Part shown: positions 58,240 through 64,000 of the stretch, piece after piece | Layout: each line of letters opens with the position of its first letter | Position numbering within the stretch: the first letter of the stretch is position 1 | Position numbers and translations under genes: made by a program | Notes under the pieces: model-generated | The model's input: the letters and a program-made list of their open reading frames with translations, nothing else | Told to the model about the DNA's origin: nothing | The model's database searches: none | Assembly: GCF_001519055.1 (NCBI RefSeq) | Contig: NZ_KQ954298.1 | Location: 1-64,000, forward strand | Length of the DNA stretch: 64,000 nt | Origin: Novosphingobium sp. Fuku2-ISO-50 | GTDB taxonomy: Bacteria > Pseudomonadota > Alphaproteobacteria > Sphingomonadales > Sphingomonadaceae | Direction: 5' to 3'

Positions 58240-59286
58240 TAGACCCGAAATCGACCACATTGAATCGCTGGGGATTCCCAAGGCGGCGATTTTCTGATTC
58301 AGGATGCTGGCTGGTATGGAGGTCAGCATGGATGCGGCCATATTCGGATGATCTGCGCGGTCGGGTTGTTGCTGCGATGGAAGGTGGGCTCAGTTGTCGG
58401 TTAGCGGCGGAGCGGTTTGGGGTTGCGCCGAGTACGGCGGGGAACTGGCATCGGCTTTATCGGACCAAGAAGAGTTACGCCCCTCTTTCGATTGGGGGTG
58501 ACCGGCGTTCGAAGTTGCTCGATGAGCTTGGCTGGCTGTCGGAACGGCTGGCATTGGTTCCCGATCTGACGCTGGCTGAAGTCCGCAATGAACTGGCTGG
58601 GCGCGGGATCAATGTCAGCTATGCGGGGGGGCAGCGCACAGTGAAGCGGCTCGGACTGCGCTTCAAAAAAAACGATATTTGCGACTGAGCAGGATCGTCC
58701 AGACGTTGCTTTGGCTCGCCAGCTTTGGCGGGCATGTCAGACCGGCCTGGACTTTAGGCGCCTTGTCTTTGTTGATGAAACGAGCACGAACACTGCGATG
58801 ACGCGGACGCATGGCTGGGGTCACAAGGGCAGGAAGCTCTTTGCCAAAGCCCCGCACGGTCACTGGATGACATCGACCTTCGTGGCGGGGCTGGCCCATG
58901 ATGGCATCCTCGCACCGCAGTTATTGCCTTGTCCAATGACCGGTATGATCTTCCGCCAGTGGCTCGAAGAATGTCTGATCCCCGAAATGACGCCTGGCAG
59001 CATCGTCATCGCCGACAATTTGCCAGCCCATAAAGTCGCCGGCATCCGCAAATGCCTCGAAGATGCAGGGATGGGCCTGCTCTACCTTCCGGCCTACAGC
59101 CCGGACTTCAATCCGATCGAGCAGGTCTTTGCTAAACTCAAGGCCTTGCTCCGGCGGATGGCACCAAGGTCATTCGACGCAATCTGCGATGCCATTAAAA
59201 TCATCCTCGAAAAGTTCCAGCCAAACGAATGCTCAAACTACCTCAGACATTCCGGATATGTGCAGATGTGATCGATTCTGGGTCTA
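58240..59286 (+). mobile_element. IS630-family insertion sequence
   Basis: The ends are inverted repeats of about 22 bp: TTAGACCCGAAATCGACCAC at the left (from 58239) against the reverse complement TTAGACCCAGAATCGATCAC at the right (to 59287), 3 mismatches in the full repeat. TA dinucleotides flank both ends (58240-58241, 59285-59286), the target duplicated by IS630/Tc1 elements. Size is about 1.05 kb. It sits between the PIN gene and the Fic gene and interrupts no visible gene. Confidence 0.88.
58332..59271 (+). CDS. IS630-family transposase in two frames
   Basis: The first frame (58332-58688) encodes the HTH part: MRPYSDDLRGRVVAAMEGGL, LSCRLAAERFGVAPSTAGNW. At eight A (58665-58672) the coding signal moves to the +1 frame, which continues ATEQDRPDVALARQLWR and the DDE domain: Asp in RLVFVDETSTNTAMTRTHGW, Asp in IVIADNLPAHKV and Glu in YSPDFNPIEQVFAKLK. 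Joined, it is about 313 residues, normal for IS630. Slippage on the A run may give the full enzyme, as in other IS630 members, or one A may have been lost. Confidence 0.85.
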
Positions 59287-59340
59287 AGTTGGCGCTGTCT
59301 GCCTCGGCCATTCATTGCACGAAATCGACGTGGCGGATCA

Positions 59341-60720
59341 TCAAGACTGTCCTGTTTGAGTCCATCCCAGACGCCAAGTCGAAAATTCGGAGGGGCGGAC
59401 CTGATACCGCGCAAAATTGCCCTCATGCAGACCGAGCAATTCCGTCTCCACCACCTCGATAAATTGGTCCTGTTCCTCTGGGGGGATGATCTGGCGCGCA
59501 ACGGCGGCGAGATGCGCGCGCGCCGCCTGCCGGTTCATCGGCCCACGGATAACATCCCGGATGGTATCGCGCAGGCTGTCACGGTAGCGCAACCGGAACG
59601 GATCGGGCTCGCCCAGCGATTGGCGGACCGCAGCATAGCGGGCGGATGATCGTTCACAGGCCCACACGAACACGTCGCGTAGCAAACTGATGTCGTTGCG
59701 TTCATACACCGCCAGTGTCGCGCTGGTATACAGATCCCCCGGAACTTCAGTGAACGAAAGCGGCGCCAGGTTTGCCTTGATCAACGGAATGTTGGCGGCA
59801 AGGCGCGATACGCGTTTGTTCACATCATCGAAGGGCTGCAGATAAGGAAGGTGGACCATCATGAAGAAAGCTTGCTCGAACGGGTCGTCGATCGCAGACG
59901 CCGTGGCAAGGATCTGGTCAAAGCACTCTTCAATCAGGTCAGGTACTTCCAGAGGATAGAATGTGGAACCGTCGATGCCGACGATAATATGCCGCAACCG
60001 ACCAACAGCCGAATGGTCCGTCAACAGATTGTTGGCCAAGAGCGCGTGCAGGTTGAGGATCGTATAGCGATTGAACCCGATGTCGTCGGCGTTGCCGACG
60101 AGAAATTCGATTGCATCTTTGTGGTTGAGGATCATCTGCGCTTCGCGCTGGCCCCGGCCTTCGGCGGCCTCACCGAAATCCAGCAGGCGCCGGGTGTCGA
60201 GCAGCGAATATGTGTTGCCCTCCAGCCGACTGGAATTCCACGCGAGATCGATCAGCAGGCGGTTCAGGATCTGTTTTGCGTAAGTCCCGGCGGCTGCGGC
60301 CTCGATCCTCGGTTTGCCGACCAACGCCAGATGCGCGCGCTGGTGCGGGCTCAGGTAAAAGGTTTCGTTTGGCCTGTAGCGCGCGAGAAAATCGCGATCA
60401 TAGCCGACCGGATGTCGGGCTGTAATTGGTTGGCGGACATAGGCGAGGGCCGCATTGCCCTCGGGCGATATGGGGATGATTCCGGTCGCATCGGGGGCGA
60501 CCATGGCACTTGTGCCGAGATGATAACGGGCGGCGCGACCGTCCCCCGCAAGGCGCAGGCGACCGGCATTCACCAGTGCGCGAAGGCGATACTGGAGTGT
60601 ACGTTTTGCGCCGGGAATGGCGAGTGACTCGATGATCTGCGCTGCCGAAGCGCCGCCGGGATGCCGGCCCACCGCCGCCTCGATTGCAGCCAGATCGGCT
60701 TCGGAAATCAGCCTTGCCAC
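59341..60720 (-). CDS. Fic-family protein with degenerate catalytic motif and N-terminal winged helix
   Basis: A 459-residue protein. The N-terminus is winged-helix-like (LAAIEAAVGRHPGGASAAQI, KRTLQYRLRALVNAGRLRL). The Fic domain holds the inhibitory helix SSRLEGN at about 163-169. The catalytic loop reads QPFDDVNKR (295-303) instead of HPFxDGNGR, so the catalytic His is replaced by Gln. This is a recognised Fic branch; AMP transfer is doubtful and a regulatory role is possible. The start is GTG 60720, 5 nt after AGGAG; the frame is open to 60777. An 11-bp inverted repeat stands 10 nt upstream of the start. Confidence 0.8.
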   Translation of the reverse strand: MARLISEADLAAIEAAVGRHPGGASAAQIIESLAIPGAKRTLQYRLRALVNAGRLRLAGDGRAARYHLGTSAMVAPDATGIIPISPEGNAALAYVRQPITARHPVGYDRDFLARYRPNETFYLSPHQRAHLALVGKPRIEAAAAGTYAKQILNRLLIDLAWNSSRLEGNTYSLLDTRRLLDFGEAAEGRGQREAQMILNHKDAIEFLVGNADDIGFNRYTILNLHALLANNLLTDHSAVGRLRHIIVGIDGSTFYPLEVPDLIEECFDQILATASAIDDPFEQAFFMMVHLPYLQPFDDVNKRVSRLAANIPLIKANLAPLSFTEVPGDLYTSATLAVYERNDISLLRDVFVWACERSSARYAAVRQSLGEPDPFRLRYRDSLRDTIRDVIRGPMNRQAARAHLAAVARQIIPPEEQDQFIEVVETELLGLHEGNFARYQVRPSEFSTWRLGWTQTGQS

Positions 60721-60729
60721 ACGCACTCC

Positions 60730-60818
60730 TTTGTTGCGCAGATGATAAATTGCGCAACAAAACCTGTCAATACGCAAGAAAATGCAGAATCGCGCAATTA
60801 TTCTCCAATTCGCGCAAT
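60730..60818. promoter_or_regulatory. Operator array of the Fic-family gene
   Basis: A perfect 11-bp inverted repeat TTTGTTGCGCA-N10-TGCGCAACAAA (60730-60761) is followed by two direct copies of CGCGCAAT at 60791-60798 and 60811-60818, 20 bp apart. The shared core is GCGCAA. Self-regulation by the winged-helix part of the Fic protein is the likely purpose. Confidence 0.6.
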
Positions 60819-61036
60819 CTTGGATCTGGGCATGGCTTCCGTCGCGGTCAGCGTGGGTAGAAGGCCGGTGATCTCACTCTGCTGACCGCACCTGAGGGCA
60901 ACCGTCGCAAGGAAATCTGAGGTGCAATTGCAGGACATTCACGTGAGGCCGTAATCCAGTCAAAACGGACAAGAATTCAGTGCCGCAAATTGCATATATC
61001 TTTGCGCTTTGTTCCAATCATACGTAGCGTATCGGC

Positions 61037-61384
61037 ATGTCTGAAGGCCGGGATTTCACCCAACTCCAGTGCGAGGTTGAACGGCTCACTGCCGAAAACG
61101 AAGCCTTGCGCCACGATGGTTTTCGCGGATCGAAGGCCGAAGCCATGCTTGCCTTCGAATACGACCGCATCCCGAACGTCCTCAAAACGCCCCGCGCGAT
61201 CCGTGTGCAACGCAAGATTGCGACGGCGCTCTTTTTCGTCGTTCCTGCGATGCTGGTAGTAGTCGCGGTAGTGGGCGGCATCAATGCCTATCGCGATTAC
61301 GAGCAGTCGGTCGAAACCCAGCGCGCCGCGTCAAAGTGGGCTGACGATCTGAGAAGCTCCGTCCAAAAGAACCTGGAGAAATAG
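61037..61384 (+). CDS. Small single-span membrane protein
   Basis: A 115-residue protein. An N-terminal coiled-coil-like stretch (LQCEVERLTAENEALRHDGF) precedes a basic region (KTPRAIRVQRKIA) and one membrane helix (TALFFVVPAMLVVVAVVGGI), then a charged tail of ~35 residues. The charge pattern puts the N-terminus inside. I do not recognise it. It is convergent with traG, whose stop is only 3 nt away, and may belong to the transfer apparatus as an entry-exclusion or accessory protein. Confidence 0.6.
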   Translation: MSEGRDFTQLQCEVERLTAENEALRHDGFRGSKAEAMLAFEYDRIPNVLKTPRAIRVQRKIATALFFVVPAMLVVVAVVGGINAYRDYEQSVETQRAASKWADDLRSSVQKNLEK

Positions 61385-61387
61385 GGA

Positions 61388-64000
61388 TCAAGGCTGATCG
61401 GCGTCCTTCCGAACTTTGGGTTCCCAGATGCCGGTTCCTTGGGCACTGCGCTTGAATTCCGCCTTTGCCGAGCCGTCCTCACGCCGCACGTCCGAAGCGC
61501 CATGATCAATCGCATCGCGCGTTTTCTGATCGCCGGGTGCGACATGGGGATGCTGTTCGGCGCTGGCCTGATCACGCGCACGTGATCCAGAACCTTGCCC
61601 TGACTGGCTATGACGCTGGTGCCCCGCACAGGCTGGTGCTGCCTCATGCGGCAGAGGGAAGGGGGCCGCGCCACGAACCGCGCCCATCGCCTCGACCGGA
61701 TCCTTGAGCGCCCCTTGCACACGCCCCAGGTCATCCGCCGCATACTCCTCCAGAATCCGCGAAACGATCATGTTGCGGACTTCGCGCTGATGGGGGGAGG
61801 GCGTGGTGCTTGTCAGTGACGGTGCGCCAAGGTCCCGGAATTCAGGCGATGCGGCCATGGCGGCATAGCGGCTGGCTATGACCTGGCTCATGTCGTCAGA
61901 GATCTGGTAGCCGTTGCTGCGTGACATCGAGGCGATATGTTCAAGACGGGTTCCGATGTCGTCAGAACGCGATGCCTGCCGTTCGAGCGCCTGGGCCTCA
62001 GAGAAGTCGCGCTCCACGGCGTGCCGCTTTTCCGCAAAGTTCTCGATCCGGTGAAACGCCCCGTCGCGCCAGTAGCCACCATCGGTAAGCGTGATGTCCT
62101 GTCCATTGGCGTGGTAATGCGCGACATTGGCGCTCTGGGTCTCGGTCTGGCTGTCGCTCGAGCCGTGCGTTTCCTGGTCACCGGTAGTCTTGGCCCAGGC
62201 ATGGTCCCATGTGCCGCTGCCGGATCCGCCCACTTCGCCGCCAGGGAGCTTGGCGCCTGCGCCAGCCTTGAGCCCTGCGTGCAGCCCCCAGGTGTTGGTC
62301 TGGGCGTGGCCCAGCGATTTGCCATCAGAAAGCGTGTCGCCGATAGTTCGGCTCGACCCGGTCTGGTGCTTGGCATCGGTGCCCTGCCGGTCGAACCGGG
62401 TCTCGACATTGCCGCCTTGCGCGCCGCTTGCCCCTTCGCTGCCATGCGCAGAGCGAGAGCCCGAGGACGTCCCATCGAGGGTGCGCAGGCCTTCGCTCCA
62501 ACGTCGGCTTGAGCTTTCGCGCAACTGGTTGGCGCGGGTGTGATACTGCGCGCCAGTGTCCTGCAAGCTGCCGGTGACGCTGGCCACTTCGCTGGCGGAG
62601 AAGCCGAACCGGCTGATCCCGGGCGCAGCATTGTATACTGTCGAGCCATCCGCCGTGGTGGTCGTGATCGTGCCGTTGCCCTCGCGCATGTTCACTTGTG
62701 GGATTGGGGACGTCGCCACATTCCATGTCGGCGCGGTGTTGACCTGGTTGCCGGTCGCGTTCTGGAACTGGCTGTTGCCGTAGGCATAATTACCGGTTGT
62801 GCGTTCCACGGCCGCCGCTTCGGCGGCCTGCAGGGCAGGGGCGAGCATAGCGGTGGTGTTCGAAGCGATCGACATGGCCCCCTTGGCCATGCCGGCGGCG
62901 ATGACGGGCACGAACATCAGCAGATAGCCGGCGAGCGTCTCCATGTTCTGGTCGACGCTGTCGATCCCGGCCATCGTCGCCATGGTCATGCCCTGCGGGG
63001 CCAGCGCGGTGAGCTGCGCAGCCGAGTACTGGGTAATGAACATGTGGAGCACGGCATAGAGCGGGCCCCACGAGGCGAGGTAGAAGAAACCAGTAAGGTA
63101 GCCCTTGAGCAGGGCAGGGCCAGTCTGCGGAAAAAGGAACAGTGGGAACACGACTGGGAACATCGCGTAGAAGACGATGGTCAGAACCAGGTTCAGCACC
63201 GGCACCCAGGTCATCGCCTGGCGCGCGGCCGAGATGTAGGAATTCTGCGCCTGCACATCGGCATGGAGCGCGGCGAAAGTGTCGCCGCCGCCCGAGCCGA
63301 AGTTGGCGCGCGCTTCCATGAAAGCGTTGACCAGCGAGCGCTGCTGAAAAATCTGTTGGGCGCTCATTGCGTTGCCGCCGAAATAGGTTTGCGCCATCGT
63401 CGGAAGATCGGTCTGCAACTGGGTGACGGCGCTGGCTGCCGGCAAGTTGGGATAGAAGGATGACGCCGCTGCCTGCAAACCGACGGTTCCGAGATTGGGA
63501 TAGGCGGACTGGATTGCGGTGTAGGCGGCCTGGCAGCCGATGATCGAAGACGTACCACCACCGGCAGGGATCCAGCTGGTGGAGCGAGCCGGTGAACCTG
63601 GCCCCAGCGCAGTCAGCAAGTCTGTGCTGCTGGCCAGCGTTGTCCACCCGTTCCCTTGGCCGAGCAAGATGTCATAGAACGTGCATTGCTGAAGGTAGGC
63701 TTCGACATTGGCCTTCATGATCGGATCGGCGATCGTGAACTGGCTGGTCAGATCGTTGAGGCGGGTCGGATAGAGCATCCCGCCTGCAGTGAACTCGAGG
63801 CTGGCGGGCATCGTGAACACGCTCTCGGCGGTTTGCGTCAGCCAATTGTTCACCTGGCTCGAAAATGAGGCAACGACGGCAAGCCCGATCGGAACATTGG
63901 CAACGGCGCCATTGCCGACGGTGGGGTTCACCGTGTCGGTCACGACCACCGTCGCCGTCGGCACAATCATGGCGAGATACATCGCCGTTGCCGACAGGAA
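61388..64000 (-). CDS. traG: TraG-like mating-pair stabilisation protein, N-terminus beyond the window
   Basis: The last 870 residues of a TraG-type protein; the frame stays open to base 64000, so the start is outside. The membrane domain is visible as WVPVLNLVLTIVFYAMFPVV, FPLFLFPQTGPALLKGYLTG and the MFVPVIAAGMAKGAMSIASN segment, typical of the TraG N-terminal domain. The C-terminal ~480 residues are Gly/Ser/Thr-rich and hydrophilic (SSGSRSAHGSEGASGAQGGN), as in F TraG, whose end reaches the recipient. F TraG stabilises mating pairs and takes part in entry exclusion. It indicates that the tra cluster continues to the right on the minus strand. Confidence 0.85.
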   Translation of the reverse strand, partial: FLSATAMYLAMIVPTATVVVTDTVNPTVGNGAVANVPIGLAVVASFSSQVNNWLTQTAESVFTMPASLEFTAGGMLYPTRLNDLTSQFTIADPIMKANVEAYLQQCTFYDILLGQGNGWTTLASSTDLLTALGPGSPARSTSWIPAGGGTSSIIGCQAAYTAIQSAYPNLGTVGLQAAASSFYPNLPAASAVTQLQTDLPTMAQTYFGGNAMSAQQIFQQRSLVNAFMEARANFGSGGGDTFAALHADVQAQNSYISAARQAMTWVPVLNLVLTIVFYAMFPVVFPLFLFPQTGPALLKGYLTGFFYLASWGPLYAVLHMFITQYSAAQLTALAPQGMTMATMAGIDSVDQNMETLAGYLLMFVPVIAAGMAKGAMSIASNTTAMLAPALQAAEAAAVERTTGNYAYGNSQFQNATGNQVNTAPTWNVATSPIPQVNMREGNGTITTTTADGSTVYNAAPGISRFGFSASEVASVTGSLQDTGAQYHTRANQLRESSSRRWSEGLRTLDGTSSGSRSAHGSEGASGAQGGNVETRFDRQGTDAKHQTGSSRTIGDTLSDGKSLGHAQTNTWGLHAGLKAGAGAKLPGGEVGGSGSGTWDHAWAKTTGDQETHGSSDSQTETQSANVAHYHANGQDITLTDGGYWRDGAFHRIENFAEKRHAVERDFSEAQALERQASRSDDIGTRLEHIASMSRSNGYQISDDMSQVIASRYAAMAASPEFRDLGAPSLTSTTPSPHQREVRNMIVSRILEEYAADDLGRVQGALKDPVEAMGAVRGAAPFPLPHEAAPACAGHQRHSQSGQGSGSRARDQASAEQHPHVAPGDQKTRDAIDHGASDVRREDGSAKAEFKRSAQGTGIWEPKVRKDADQP

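Noticed and set aside
58240-59286. IS630 element as the cause of a disrupted gene
   Set aside because: Joining the flanks at the TA target does not restore a reading frame that continues the PIN or Fic gene.
1-64000. CRISPR array, rRNA or tRNA genes
   Set aside because: No regularly spaced repeats and no rRNA or tRNA signatures were noticed on reading; a dedicated tRNA or repeat scan was not possible.

Overview
The window looks like part of a conjugative plasmid or integrative conjugative element from a sphingomonad (Alphaproteobacteria, Sphingomonadaceae; closer placement is not possible from sequence alone). The grounds are the high G+C, the ATGA/GTGA-coupled genes, a MucR/Ros regulator, a ParB-like/ArdC/DUF3768/Toprim/DUF736/SSB/DUF2493 backbone of the kind carried by sphingomonad mobile elements, and F-type transfer genes (TraD coupling protein, MobF relaxase, TraG). 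No rRNA, tRNA or CRISPR array was seen.

Layout. (1) 1-11260: element maintenance backbone: ParB-like protein, ArdC antirestriction protein, a deleted ATPase remnant, MucR with a candidate small RNA upstream, several small conserved proteins, a Toprim/zinc-finger primase-like protein, a VapBC-type toxin-antitoxin pair, DUF736, SSB, and a GFA-family enzyme. (2) 11261-14614: DUF2493 protein, then a scarred segment in which the 3' end of the DUF2493 gene is partly duplicated around broken fic and GGDEF fragments, then a second VapBC pair with an AbrB-type antitoxin. (3) About 14828-42989: a probable 28-kb cargo island opened by two overlapping tyrosine recombinase genes and bounded by a short direct repeat. 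It carries a HigBA-type pair; a TetR-linked catabolic cluster (aldehyde dehydrogenase, VOC protein, OYE-type flavin oxidoreductase, two SDRs, TonB receptor, SnoaL-like protein, class II aldolase, epimerase); an ECF sigma/anti-sigma pair divergent from a catalase-like protein and a cytochrome b561; a 2034-residue STAND-like ATPase with a possible N-terminal nuclease; and an ImmA/IrrE-like gene pair. (4) 43085-49018: dyad-rich region (oriT or operator candidate), ribbon-helix-helix protein, TraD and relaxase. (5) 49019-60820: accessory or defence region between the relaxase and the rest of the tra genes: PRTase/SLOG pair, secreted protein, 19-residue membrane peptide, DUF4238-like and TIGR04141-like genes, a four-gene QueC-like/HTH-ImmA/PIN operon, an IS630-family element and a Fic-family regulator. 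(6) 61037-64000: a small membrane protein and the C-terminal part of TraG, which runs off the window.

How it fits together. The backbone and tra genes keep and move the element. The island adds uptake and oxidation of an unidentified organic compound, probably controlled by the TetR protein through shared operators that resemble AATACCGATCGGTATT, plus a peroxide or oxidative stress regulon controlled by an ECF sigma factor through mirrored promoters. The two accessory blocks hold several candidate anti-phage or conflict systems. The best candidates for something undescribed are the QueC-like/HTH-ImmA/PIN operon (54388-58136) and the giant STAND protein with the neighbouring ImmA-like pair (32672-40948).
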